Below the pieces are notes generated by a model that saw nothing but the letters and a program-made list of their open reading frames with translations, did no database searches and was not told the DNA's origin. The translations under genes and the position numbers were made by a program. Of a DNA stretch of 64,000 bases, positions 27,685 through 36,595 are shown one piece after another; positions within the stretch are counted from its first letter, which is position 1, and every line of letters starts with the position of its first letter. The stretch is from Ensifer adhaerens (lineage in GTDB: Bacteria > Pseudomonadota > Alphaproteobacteria > Rhizobiales > Rhizobiaceae), in the NCBI GenBank assembly GCA_900215285.1, contig OCMG01000002.1:496001-560000 (forward strand), read 5' to 3'.

Positions 27685-28371
27685 TCAGTCGATCTTGCCG
27701 CGCTGCGGGTAACAGATGATCGACAGATATTTTGCCGGCAGTTTCACGAGCTTTTCCGGCCCGTGCGGAGCATCCGCATCGAAGAACAGGCTGTCGCCTG
27801 GCTGCATGGGGAAAAGCTGGTCGCTGTGGCGATAAACCACCTCGCCCTCGAGCATGTAGAGAAACTCCATGCCCTCATGCTGGAAGGTCGGAAACACATC
27901 CGAATCCGCCGTCAGGCTGATCAGATAGGGTTCGACGATGACGCCGCTCGAATTGTTGTCGATATGGCCGAGCAGATTATATTGATGGCCGGCGCGCGTG
28001 CCGCGCCGCTCAAGCTCGACACCCTGCCCTGCCTTGACGAAGACCGCATTGCGCGGCTCTTCATAGCCGCGGAAAAAGGCCGTGAGCGGTACACCAAGCG
28101 CCCGCGACAGTGATTGCAGCGTCGTCAGCGACGGCGAAATATTGCCGTTCTCGATCTTCGATAGCATGCCGAGCGAAATGCCTGTCGCTGCCGCAAGATC
28201 GGTGACGGTGATGCCGAGCTTCTTGCGATAGGCGCGGACCTCGTGACCGATCGCCATTTCAAGATTGTTTTCCTTCGGCTCTCGCACCGCATGTGGATCT
28301 TGCGAAAATGCCGGCTTCGCGGCGTGGGCTTCCTCGTCTTTTGTCGTCTTCTTATCGGCCTTGCTTTTCAT
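27685..28371 (-). CDS. XRE-family HTH regulator with C-terminal cupin
   Basis: A 228-residue regulator. A Lys-rich N-terminus is followed by an XRE helix-turn-helix (VRAYRKKLGITVTDLAAATG, ISLGMLSKIENGNISPSLTT) and a cupin sensor domain ending FEFLYML-type and GDSLFFDADAPHGPEKL motifs. This class often responds to small amines or amino acids. It sits between glxA and mgsA on the same strand, so it probably controls methylamine genes and perhaps itself. Confidence 0.9.
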   Translation of the reverse strand: MKSKADKKTTKDEEAHAAKPAFSQDPHAVREPKENNLEMAIGHEVRAYRKKLGITVTDLAAATGISLGMLSKIENGNISPSLTTLQSLSRALGVPLTAFFRGYEEPRNAVFVKAGQGVELERRGTRAGHQYNLLGHIDNNSSGVIVEPYLISLTADSDVFPTFQHEGMEFLYMLEGEVVYRHSDQLFPMQPGDSLFFDADAPHGPEKLVKLPAKYLSIICYPQRGKID

Positions 28372-28400
28372 TCCGCATCCCTTTTGACGGCGTCGGAAGA

Positions 28401-28432
28401 ACTCTATCGTCAGAGTGAAATTTTCTCAACTC
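28401..28432 (-). promoter_or_regulatory. Candidate operator upstream of the XRE-cupin gene
   Basis: ACTCT (28401-28405) and AGAGT (28412-28416) are inverted. The overlapping AT-rich stretch GAGTGAAATTTTCTCAACTC (28413-28432) is a rough palindrome. Both lie 30-60 bases before the regulator ATG, where autoregulation would act. No second copy was found. Confidence 0.3.
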
Positions 28433-28440
28433 CGACGAAA

Positions 28441-29400
28441 TCAACCGTGGCGGGTCTGTCCCGGCGCCATTCCATATTGGGCGCGATAGGCGCGGGAGAA
28501 ATGCGCACCGCTGGAAAAGCCGGTGGCAATGGCGATTTCCGAGATGGAAAGCGGGCTCTGTTCGAGCAGCCTCCTTGCGTGCTGCAAGCGGATCAGCCGG
28601 TATTGATCCAGGAATGTAACGCCCAGATGGGCGGCAAAAAGCCGATCGAGATGACGCGGCGTCACGCCGGCAATCCGCGCCATGGCAGCCCGATCGAGCG
28701 GCATCTCGATCGTCTCCTCCATCTTTTCAAGCACGCTGAGCAGGCCCGGGTGATGCACGCCATAGCGCTCGGCGAGAGACCCGCGCTGCGGCGCGGTCGG
28801 CTCGCTGACTTCGGCATGCAGATACCAGTCGCTGACGCGCCGGGCAAAATCCGCGCCCATTCGCTCGGCAATCAACACATGCATCATGTCAAGCGGCGCG
28901 ATGCCGCCGCCGCAGGTGATGCGGTTGCCGTCGATGACGAAGCGCGCCTGCCGGGGGGTGAGCGTTGGAAAGGACTCCATGAGCGCCGGCGCATGCTCCC
29001 AGTGAATGGTGAAGTCGCGCTCCGCCAGAAGCCCGGCGGCGGCGAGCAGATAAGGGCCGCCGGAAATGCCGCCGATCCGCACGCCCTCACGCGCCAGCTG
29101 GCGCAGACAGGCAAGCACGCCCGGGTAATGCCAGTCCATCGGCGACCCGCCAGCGCACACAAAGACCGTGCCCAATCCCGAGCCCCGACCGGGAAGCGGC
29201 TCGGCCGGCACCGGCACGCCGCCTGAGGACAGCGACGGTCCGCCATCCGGTGAATAGACCGAGAGCCGGTAAATCTCCCGGCCCGCCAGCAAATTGGCGG
29301 CGCGCAAAGGTTCCGTCGCCGATGCAAAGGACATCAGCGCAAAACCTGGAAGCAGGATGAAGCCGATCGTCTGGACGTTTCGGATATCTGGTGAGGCCAT
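28441..29400 (-). CDS. glxA: GlxA-type transcriptional regulator (DJ-1/PfpI plus AraC)
   Basis: A 319-residue regulator heading the glx/mgs strand. The amidotransferase-like domain has GGISGGPYLLAAAGLLAE, where the usual elbow cysteine is absent (Ser-Gly-Gly instead). This differs from the relative at 20768-21787. The C-terminal AraC domain contains two HTH units (RAAMARIAGVTPRHLDRLF and ISEIAIATGFSSGAHFSRAY). It is transcribed away from mgdA across an 88-base gap, so it is placed to control both arms of the N-methylglutamate locus. Confidence 0.88.
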   Translation of the reverse strand: MASPDIRNVQTIGFILLPGFALMSFASATEPLRAANLLAGREIYRLSVYSPDGGPSLSSGGVPVPAEPLPGRGSGLGTVFVCAGGSPMDWHYPGVLACLRQLAREGVRIGGISGGPYLLAAAGLLAERDFTIHWEHAPALMESFPTLTPRQARFVIDGNRITCGGGIAPLDMMHVLIAERMGADFARRVSDWYLHAEVSEPTAPQRGSLAERYGVHHPGLLSVLEKMEETIEMPLDRAAMARIAGVTPRHLDRLFAAHLGVTFLDQYRLIRLQHARRLLEQSPLSISEIAIATGFSSGAHFSRAYRAQYGMAPGQTRHG

Positions 29401-29488
29401 GTCTCTTTTTTATCGAAAGAGGTCCCTTTCCTGCAAGTGACAAATCCGCTTTCTGTCATCATGAGGCAAGTTCAAAGCGGGATCGCCC

Positions 29489-30739
29489 ATGCGCTACTCA
29501 GCCCTTTCCGTCTTTCTCAATGGCCTTCGCGGCAATAAAGGCTGGGCGCCTGCCTGGCGGCAGCCGCAGCCGAAGCCGCATTACGATGTGATCATCGTCG
29601 GCGGGGGCGGGCATGGCCTGTCGACGGCCTATTACCTCGCCAAGACCTTCGGCATCACCAATGTCGCCGTGCTGGAAAAGGGCTATCTCGGCTCCGGCAA
29701 TATCGGCCGCAACACGACGATCATCCGCTCGAACTACCTCCTGCCGGGCAACAACCCGTTCTACGAGCTTTCGATGAAGCTCTGGGAAGGGCTGGAGCAG
29801 GATTTCAACTTCAACGCCATGGTCTCCCAGCGCGGCGTGCTCAATCTTTTCCATTCGGACGCCCAGCGCGACGCCTATACGCGCCGCGGCAACGCGATGC
29901 GCCTGCATGGCGTCGACGCCGAACTGCTGGACCGGCAGGCGGTGCAGGCGAAATTGCCGTTCCTTGATTATGACAATGCGCGCTTCCCCATCATGGGTGG
30001 CCTGCTCCAGCCGCGCGGCGGCACGGTGCGCCACGATGCCGTGGCCTGGGGTTATGCGCGCGGCGCCGACAGCCGCGGCGTCGACATCATCACTCATTGC
30101 GAAGTGACGGGTATCCGGCGCGAAAACGGCCGCGTCACCGGCGTCGAGACGACGAAGGGCTTTATCGGCTGCGGCAAGCTGGCGCTGGCGGCGGCGGGCA
30201 ATTCGACCGTGGTCGCCGATATGGCGGGCCTGCGCCTGCCTATCGAAAGCCATGTCCTGCAGGCTTTCGTGTCCGAGGGGCTGAAACCCTTCATCGATTG
30301 CGTCGTCACCTTCGGCGCCGGCCATTTCTATGTGTCACAGTCCGACAAGGGCGGTCTCGTCTTCGGCGGCGACATCGACGGCTATAACTCCTATGCGCAG
30401 CGCGGCAATCTCGCCACCGTCGAACATGTCGCCGAGGCGGGCGTCGCCATGATCCCCTCGCTGACGCGGGTGCGCTACCTGCGAACCTGGGGCGGCATCA
30501 TGGACATGAGCATGGACGGCTCGCCAATCATCGATCGCACCCCTATCGACAATCTCTATCTGAACGCCGGCTGGTGCTATGGCGGCTTCAAGGCCACGCC
30601 GGCATCCGGCTATTGCTACGCCCATCTCATCGCCCGCAACGAGCCGCACGAGACGGCGACGCAGATGCGGCTCGATCGCTTTCAGCGCGGTTACCAGATG
30701 GATGAAAAAGGCGTCGGCGCACAGCCGAACCTGCATTGA
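29489..30739 (+). CDS. mgdA: N-methylglutamate dehydrogenase subunit A (sarcosine-oxidase beta-like)
   Basis: Flavoprotein of 416 residues with the FAD motif VIIVGGGGHGLSTAYYLAK, the RGGTVRHDAVAWG segment that holds the flavin-linked histidine region in SoxB relatives, and the closing LNAGWCYGGFKATPASG. It oxidises the N-methyl group of N-methylglutamate. SoxB of true heterotetrameric sarcosine oxidase looks very similar. The clustering with gmaS and mgsABC is what favours the N-methylglutamate assignment. It is first of four tightly spaced genes. Confidence 0.87.
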   Translation: MRYSALSVFLNGLRGNKGWAPAWRQPQPKPHYDVIIVGGGGHGLSTAYYLAKTFGITNVAVLEKGYLGSGNIGRNTTIIRSNYLLPGNNPFYELSMKLWEGLEQDFNFNAMVSQRGVLNLFHSDAQRDAYTRRGNAMRLHGVDAELLDRQAVQAKLPFLDYDNARFPIMGGLLQPRGGTVRHDAVAWGYARGADSRGVDIITHCEVTGIRRENGRVTGVETTKGFIGCGKLALAAAGNSTVVADMAGLRLPIESHVLQAFVSEGLKPFIDCVVTFGAGHFYVSQSDKGGLVFGGDIDGYNSYAQRGNLATVEHVAEAGVAMIPSLTRVRYLRTWGGIMDMSMDGSPIIDRTPIDNLYLNAGWCYGGFKATPASGYCYAHLIARNEPHETATQMRLDRFQRGYQMDEKGVGAQPNLH

Positions 30740-30751
30740 GGAGATGAGACC

Positions 30752-31030
30752 ATGGCAAGCCTGATCACCTGCCCTCACTGCGGCCAGCGCCCGAAGGAAG
30801 AATTCACCATCAGGGGCGATGCGAGCCTCACCCGCCCCGCCCCCGATGCCGGCGCGGATGTGTGGTACGACTATGTCTACCTGCGCGACAATCCGAAGGG
30901 CATGCACAAGGAATATTGGCATCATTCCTCCGGCTGCCGCCGCTGGCTGATCGTCGAGCGCGATACCGTCACGCACAAGGTCCACGCCGTCAGCGATGCC
31001 GCGCTTGCCAAGCTCGGAGGTGCGGCATGA
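30752..31030 (+). CDS. mgdB: N-methylglutamate dehydrogenase subunit B (SoxD-like zinc subunit)
   Basis: A 92-residue delta subunit. The CPHCG motif (Cys7, Cys10), a His at 57/58 and Cys62 make the expected zinc site. The central DYVYLRDNPKGMHKEYWHH block is typical of SoxD. It lies 12 bases after mgdA and overlaps mgdC by four bases (ATGA at 31027). Confidence 0.88.
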   Translation: MASLITCPHCGQRPKEEFTIRGDASLTRPAPDAGADVWYDYVYLRDNPKGMHKEYWHHSSGCRRWLIVERDTVTHKVHAVSDAALAKLGGAA

Positions 31031-33960
31031 GCAGCCATCGCCTCTCCATCGGCGGGCGGATCGACCGCGCCCGCAGCATCAAGTTCACTTTTGACGGCAA
31101 GGCCTTGACCGGCCATCCCGGCGATACGCTGGCCTCGGCGCTGCTCGCCAACGGCGTCCAGCTTGTTGGCCGCAGCTTCAAATACCACCGCCCACGCGGC
31201 ATCCTGACGGCAGGTGCGGCCGAGCCCAACGCGCTGGTCACCACCGGCACCGGCGGGCGCACGGAAGCCAATACGCGCGCCACGATGATAGAACTGCACG
31301 AGGGACTCACGGCCCGCAGCCAGAACCGCTGGCCCTCGCTCAGCTTCGACATCGGCGCGGTCAACGGCCTGTTCTCGCCCTTTCTGAGCGCTGGCTTCTA
31401 CTACAAAACCTTCATGTGGCCGGCGGGCTTCTGGGAAAAGGTCTACGAGCCGCTGATCCGAAAGGCTGCGGGCCTCGGAAAGGCGAGCTATGAAGCCGAT
31501 CCGGATTCCTACGAGAAATGCTGGGCGCATTGCGATCTGCTCGTCATCGGCGCGGGCCCCGCAGGTCTTGCGGCGGCGCTGACCGCCGGTCGGGTCGGCG
31601 CGCGTGTGCTGCTGGCCGATGAAGGCTTCGCTTTCGGCGGAACCCTGCTCACCGATGGCGATGCACGGCTGAGCGCCATGCTTGCCGAGCTTGAAGCCCT
31701 ACCGAATGTGCAATGCCTTCCGCGCACCACCGTCATCGGCTGGTATGACGACAATGTCTTCGGCGCGGTCGAGCGCGTGCAGAAACATGTCGCGGAACCC
31801 GATCCAAGCCTGCCCGTCGAGCGGCTCTGGCGCATCATCGCGAAACAGGCGATCCTGGCGAGCGGCGCGGAAGAACGCCCGCTCGTCTTTGGCGGCAATG
31901 ATATACCCGGCGTCATGATGGCGGGTGCGATGCGCAGCTATCTTCGGCGTCAGGCCGTCGCGCCGGGCAAGCGCGTCGTGGTCTTCACCACCAACAATGC
32001 GGGCTATCGGACCGCTTCCGATCTCGAGGCCGCCGGAATCGAGGTGGCCGCAATCGTTGATCCGCGCAGCGCGGGCGAACCCGGCTGGAACGGCAAGGCG
32101 AAAGTGCTGACCAATAGCTGCATCGTTGATGCGCTGGGCGGCAGGTCGGTCAGCGGCGTCAGCCTTTCCGGCGCGTCCGGCGTGCAGAGGTTTGAGGCCG
32201 ATGCGGTCGCCATGTCGGGCGGCTGGAGCCCGGTCATTCATCTGGCCTGCCATCGTGGCGCAAAGCCGGTCTGGTCGGAAAGACACGGCGCCTTCCTCGC
32301 GCCCGAACGGCAGGAGGGATTGACGATTGCCGGCTCGGCGGCGGGCCTTTCAACGACCGACTCCTGCCTCGCCGATGGTGCGCTGAAGGCCGCCGAAGCG
32401 CTCCAGATCCTCGGCTTTGCCAAGATTGACCCGGCCTTTACGACCGCCGGCACCGAACAACCCGCCGCGACACCCTTCTGGTTCGCCAAGGGCAGCAAGG
32501 GCAAGGCCTTTGTCGATTACCAGAACGACGTGAACCTCAAGGATCTCGGCCTTGCCGTGCGCGAGGGCTATGGCGATGTCGAGCTCGCCAAACGTTATAC
32601 TACGAACGGCATGGCGACTGATCAGGGCAAGCTCTCCAACATCAACGCCATCGGCATTCTCGCAGAAGCACGCGGCGTCTCGCCCGGCGAGGTCGGCACG
32701 ACGACCTTCCGCCCCTTCTACACGCCTGTCTCCTTCGGCGCGCTCACAGGCGCATCGCGCGGCAAACATTTCCAGCCGGTGCGCAAGTCGCCGCTGCATG
32801 ACTGGGCGAAGAAGAACGGCGCGACCGTTGTCGAAACAGGGCTCTGGTACCGCGCCGCCTGGTTCCCGCGCGCGGGCGAAACGACCTGGCGCGACAGCGT
32901 CGATCGGGAAGTGCTGAATATCCGGAAAAATGCCGGGCTTTGCGATGTCTCGACGCTCGGCAAGATCGAGATTTTCGGCAAGGACGCCGCCGCCTTCCTC
33001 GACCGGGTCTATTGCAACGGCTTCGCCAAGCTCCCCATCGGCAAGGCGCGCTACGGCATCATGCTCCGTGAAGACGGAATGATCTATGATGACGGCACGA
33101 CGAGCCGCTTCAGCGACGATCATTTCTTTATGACGACGACGACGGCGCTCGCCGCCGGCGTGCTCACCCATCTGGAATTCTGCGCCCAGACGCTCTGGCC
33201 GGAACTGGAGGTGCATTTCGCCTCCTCGACCGACCAATGGGCGCAGATGGCGGTTGCGGGTCCGAAATCCCGCGCGATCCTCTCCGAGATCGTCGATGAG
33301 GATATTTCGGATGCCGTCTTCCCCTTCATGAGCGCGCGCACCGTCTCGCTTTTCGGCGGCAAACTCGAGGGGCGGCTCTTCCGCATCTCTTTCTCGGGCG
33401 AACTGGCTTACGAACTCGGCGTGCCGGCGGGCTATGGGGAATCTGTCGCCGACGCGATCATGCAGGCGGGGGAGAAACACGGCATTTGCGCCTATGGCGC
33501 TGAAGCGCTCGGAGTCATGCGTATCGAGAAGGGCCATGTCACCCATGCCGAGATCAATGGCACGGTGACGCCCGGCGATCTCGGCTTCGGCCGCATGGTC
33601 TCCACAACAAAGCCGGACTTCATCGGCAAGGTCATGCTTGCGCGCGAAGGCATGCAGGCGCCCGATCGCCCACGCCTCGTCGGCGTCAAGCCGCTGGACC
33701 CGAAGGCGAGCTTCCGCACGGGCTCGCATATTCTGTCAGCCGGCGCGGCGGCAACGCTCGAAAACGACCAGGGCTATGTCACCTCAAGCTGCTTCTCGCC
33801 CAATCTCGGGCACACGATCGGCCTCGCGCTGATCAAGAACGGTCCGGAACGGATCGGCGAAAAGGTCATGATCTGGAACGGCCTGCGCAACGAATTTACC
33901 GAAGGGGTCATTTGCAGCCCCGTCTTCATCGACCCGGAAAACGAGAAGCTCCATGCCTGA
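31027..33960 (+). CDS. mgdC: N-methylglutamate dehydrogenase subunit C (SoxA-like, THF-binding)
   Basis: Large alpha subunit of 977 residues. The N-terminal 2Fe-2S-ferredoxin-like part (KFTFDGKALTGHPGDTLASA, FKYHRPRG) is followed by the dinucleotide fold VIGAGPAGLAAALTAGRVG. From about residue 580 there is a GcvT-like domain that passes formaldehyde to tetrahydrofolate. The product would be methylene-THF. The ATG at 31027 overlaps the mgdB stop; the frame is open further upstream inside mgdB, but that is a shadow. It also overlaps mgdD by eight bases. Confidence 0.88.
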   Translation: MSSHRLSIGGRIDRARSIKFTFDGKALTGHPGDTLASALLANGVQLVGRSFKYHRPRGILTAGAAEPNALVTTGTGGRTEANTRATMIELHEGLTARSQNRWPSLSFDIGAVNGLFSPFLSAGFYYKTFMWPAGFWEKVYEPLIRKAAGLGKASYEADPDSYEKCWAHCDLLVIGAGPAGLAAALTAGRVGARVLLADEGFAFGGTLLTDGDARLSAMLAELEALPNVQCLPRTTVIGWYDDNVFGAVERVQKHVAEPDPSLPVERLWRIIAKQAILASGAEERPLVFGGNDIPGVMMAGAMRSYLRRQAVAPGKRVVVFTTNNAGYRTASDLEAAGIEVAAIVDPRSAGEPGWNGKAKVLTNSCIVDALGGRSVSGVSLSGASGVQRFEADAVAMSGGWSPVIHLACHRGAKPVWSERHGAFLAPERQEGLTIAGSAAGLSTTDSCLADGALKAAEALQILGFAKIDPAFTTAGTEQPAATPFWFAKGSKGKAFVDYQNDVNLKDLGLAVREGYGDVELAKRYTTNGMATDQGKLSNINAIGILAEARGVSPGEVGTTTFRPFYTPVSFGALTGASRGKHFQPVRKSPLHDWAKKNGATVVETGLWYRAAWFPRAGETTWRDSVDREVLNIRKNAGLCDVSTLGKIEIFGKDAAAFLDRVYCNGFAKLPIGKARYGIMLREDGMIYDDGTTSRFSDDHFFMTTTTALAAGVLTHLEFCAQTLWPELEVHFASSTDQWAQMAVAGPKSRAILSEIVDEDISDAVFPFMSARTVSLFGGKLEGRLFRISFSGELAYELGVPAGYGESVADAIMQAGEKHGICAYGAEALGVMRIEKGHVTHAEINGTVTPGDLGFGRMVSTTKPDFIGKVMLAREGMQAPDRPRLVGVKPLDPKASFRTGSHILSAGAAATLENDQGYVTSSCFSPNLGHTIGLALIKNGPERIGEKVMIWNGLRNEFTEGVICSPVFIDPENEKLHA

Positions 33961-34504
33961 AGCTCCGACATCAAAGCCGGTTCTTGCCGGAAAGCCCGCG
34001 CTTAGCGACGTCGGCATCACGCTGACGGCGCTGCCTGAGGGACATCTCCTGCAGATCATGGGAACGACCACCCATGAGGCGCTGGAGGGTATTCTTTCGG
34101 CTGCGGGACTCGGCGACAGCGCCATCCGCTCCGGAGGTTACCGTCAGTGGTACGTGGTGGGCGACAAGGCCCTGCCTGCCACCACCGTCCGCAAGCTTTC
34201 GGACGCATTGCCGGTGGGTGCCTGGTTGTCCGACCAGAGCCATGGCCGGGTGCGGATCAGGCTTGCCGGCCGCCATGCTGTCGAACTGCTGGCAAGAGGA
34301 ACCGCAGTCGACCTGCACCCCAGCGCCTTCACGGAAGGACAGTCTGCCATCACGCTCTTCGGCCACGTGACCATCCACCTGACGCGCACCGGGACAGCGG
34401 AATTCGAACTCTCGGTCCTGCGCAGCTTTGCGGAGGCTCTTTATGACGAACTTGCGCATCTGGCGCGCTCCACGCTTGTCCCGGCCGCCCTTCAAGACAT
34501 GTGA
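33953..34504 (+). CDS. mgdD: N-methylglutamate dehydrogenase subunit D (SoxG-like)
   Basis: A 183-residue gamma subunit of the sarcosine-oxidase type. SGGYRQWYVVGDKALPA and DQSHGRVRIRLAGRHAVELL match the SoxG pattern, which is a small GcvT-related fold. Its ATG lies inside the end of mgdC (8-base overlap), so it is translationally coupled. It ends the operon, 15 bases before a convergent ABC ATPase gene. Confidence 0.83.
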   Translation: MPEAPTSKPVLAGKPALSDVGITLTALPEGHLLQIMGTTTHEALEGILSAAGLGDSAIRSGGYRQWYVVGDKALPATTVRKLSDALPVGAWLSDQSHGRVRIRLAGRHAVELLARGTAVDLHPSAFTEGQSAITLFGHVTIHLTRTGTAEFELSVLRSFAEALYDELAHLARSTLVPAALQDM

Positions 34505-34519
34505 GATCTGCCCTCCCGT

Positions 34520-35524
34520 TTATCGGGTCAGAACCTTCCCATCTGCAGCAAACCGATGCTGGCGGCTGTGGTCCGGCGTCGCAAACACCGTTTCGTCGGG
34601 CTTGTAGTCGTGTTCGCCGAACAGGCGGACCGTGACCAGCCCGGCCTTTTCGGTTTCCAGATACACGATCGTATCGGCGCCCAGATGCTCCACATGGCTG
34701 ATCACGCCGCGCCACTCGCCCTCTGTCCGCGAAAGGGCCATATGCTCTGGACGGATGCCGATGGTCTTTGCATCTGAAAGTCCCAGGCGGGCCGCTTCGA
34801 TGAAATTCATCTGCGGCGAGCCGATGAAGCCGGCGACAAAGAGATTGGCGGGCCTGTTATACAGTTCCATCGGCGAACCCACCTGCTCGATCTGACCGGC
34901 ATTCAGCACGACGATCTTGTCGGCAAGCGTCATGGCCTCGACCTGATCATGAGTCACATAGATCATCGTCGCCTTCAGCCGGCGATGCAGAGCGGCGATC
35001 TCAAGGCGCGTCTGGACACGCAGCGCCGCATCGAGATTCGATAGGGGTTCGTCGAAGAGGAAAAGTTTCGGCTCGCGTACGATGGCGCGGCCGATGGCGA
35101 CGCGCTGGCGCTGCCCGCCGGAAAGCTCGGCCGGCCGTCGCTCCAGATATGGATCGAGCGAGAGCATGGCGGAGGCCGCCTTGACGCGCTCGTCGATCAG
35201 CGCCCTGGGGCTGCCCGCCTGTTTCAGTCCGAGAGCCATGTTGTCGCGCACGTTCAGGTGTGGATAGAGCGCATAGGACTGGAAGACCATGGCGATACCC
35301 CGTTTGGCCGGCGGCGTCCCCGAAACATCCTGCCCGTCGATCACCACGGCACCGGAGGTTATGTCCTCCAGACCCGCAATCGTGCGCAGCAGCGTCGATT
35401 TCCCGCAGCCGGAAGGACCAACGAAGATGACAAACTCCCCGTCCTTCACGTCGAGATCGATGCCCTTCAACACTTCATGAGTGCCGTAAGCCTTGCGGAT
35501 GGATTTCAGTTGGAGATTTCCCAC
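34520..35524 (-). CDS. Carbohydrate ABC transporter ATP-binding protein (UgpC/MalK type)
   Basis: CUT1-class ATPase of 334 residues. Walker A is GPSGCGKST, the signature LSGGQRQR, and Walker [13 protein letters not shown], with a C-terminal TOBE/regulatory domain. It serves the two permeases and binding protein encoded upstream on the same strand. It is the last gene of the murQ-led operon, 15 bases after the Gfo/Idh gene. The ligand is inferred to be an amino sugar from the neighbours. Confidence 0.93.
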   Translation of the reverse strand: MGNLQLKSIRKAYGTHEVLKGIDLDVKDGEFVIFVGPSGCGKSTLLRTIAGLEDITSGAVVIDGQDVSGTPPAKRGIAMVFQSYALYPHLNVRDNMALGLKQAGSPRALIDERVKAASAMLSLDPYLERRPAELSGGQRQRVAIGRAIVREPKLFLFDEPLSNLDAALRVQTRLEIAALHRRLKATMIYVTHDQVEAMTLADKIVVLNAGQIEQVGSPMELYNRPANLFVAGFIGSPQMNFIEAARLGLSDAKTIGIRPEHMALSRTEGEWRGVISHVEHLGADTIVYLETEKAGLVTVRLFGEHDYKPDETVFATPDHSRQHRFAADGKVLTR

Positions 35525-35539
35525 GGTGTTCTCCGGGCG

Positions 35540-36595
35540 TCAGAGGTGGATCAGCTTGCCGGTGCGGACGCTCTCATCTGCCGCGAGGCAGATCCGAAGC
35601 GACTGAACGGCATCATCCATGTGGCGATTGAGGTCGAGATCCTCACGAATGGCTTTCAGAACATAGGCCTGTTCCAGATCACAAAGCTGCTGATGACCTG
35701 GCTCGTCGTCCATGCGCAGCAATTCGTCAGGGGTCGAAAAGGCGCCGTCTGGGCCTGTTGCCGCCTTGTGGAGGCGGATGACGGAGGTTTTCGTGTGCGT
35801 ATCGATGTCGTCGGACTTGGCGTTCGGATCCATGACAATGGAAACGCAGCCCCCGGGCGAAATCACATCCTTCACGAAGAAAGCCGTCTCCGACATCATC
35901 GGCCCCCAGCCTGCTTCATACCAGCCAACCGAGCCGTCGTCGAATGTGACCTGCAGGTGGCCGTAATTGTACATGTCCGGCGCGATCTCGTCGGAGAGGC
36001 GCAGGCCCATACCCCGCACGGAAATCGGCTTTGCGTCCGTGATCTGGCACATGACGTCGACATAGTGGACACCGCAATCGACGATCGGCGGCGTGGTCTT
36101 CATCAATGCCTTGTGCGTTTCCCAGGTCTTGCCGGAGGACTGTTGATTGAGGTTCATGCGGAAAACATAAGGTCCGCCGAGATCACGCGAAAGCGCGATC
36201 AGCGTCTGCCAGCTTGAATGGTGGCGCAGGATGTAGCCGATGACGAGCTTGCGGCCATTGGCGCGGGCGCAGGCCACGACCCGCTCGGCATCGGCAACCG
36301 TGGTCGCAAGCGGCTTCTCGACGAAGACATGCGCGCCCGCCTCCATGGCCATGACGGCAAAGTCCGCGTGGCTGTCGGAATAGGTGTTGATCGAGCAAAG
36401 GTCCGGGTTCAGCTCCTTGAGCGCCTCGGGGAAAGACGGCCTGATCGCTTTGCCGGCAAGCGCTGCCGGCAGATCGACCGTCGAGCGGTTGACAAGTCCG
36501 ACAATCTCGAAGCCGGAGTTCCCGGCATAGGCAAGAGCGTGCGAGAGCCCCATGTTGCCAAGGCCGGCAACAAGAACGCGGATGGGTTCAGTCAT
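35540..36595 (-). CDS. Gfo/Idh/MocA-family NAD(P)-dependent oxidoreductase
   Basis: A 351-residue sugar dehydrogenase with a Rossmann start VLVAGLGNMGLSHALAYAG and the catalytic-lysine motif VFVEKPLATT. The C-terminal substrate domain includes DCGVHYVDVMCQITDA. Its ATG overlaps the upstream permease stop by four bases. Standard MurNAc/GlcNAc catabolism has no dehydrogenase. Its presence inside the transporter genes suggests that an oxidised or anhydro sugar is also handled. The substrate is unknown. Confidence 0.9.
   Translation of the reverse strand: MTEPIRVLVAGLGNMGLSHALAYAGNSGFEIVGLVNRSTVDLPAALAGKAIRPSFPEALKELNPDLCSINTYSDSHADFAVMAMEAGAHVFVEKPLATTVADAERVVACARANGRKLVIGYILRHHSSWQTLIALSRDLGGPYVFRMNLNQQSSGKTWETHKALMKTTPPIVDCGVHYVDVMCQITDAKPISVRGMGLRLSDEIAPDMYNYGHLQVTFDDGSVGWYEAGWGPMMSETAFFVKDVISPGGCVSIVMDPNAKSDDIDTHTKTSVIRLHKAATGPDGAFSTPDELLRMDDEPGHQQLCDLEQAYVLKAIREDLDLNRHMDDAVQSLRICLAADESVRTGKLIHL

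Noticed and set aside
29489..34504. Plain sarcosine oxidase (soxBDAG) operon
   Set aside because: The subunits are similar, but linkage to gmaS and mgsABC favours N-methylglutamate dehydrogenase. Sarcosine activity remains a testable alternative.
34515..34527. Small CCCG/CGGG hairpin between mgdD and the ABC ATPase gene
   Set aside because: A 4-bp stem overlapping coding sequence is too weak to call a terminator.
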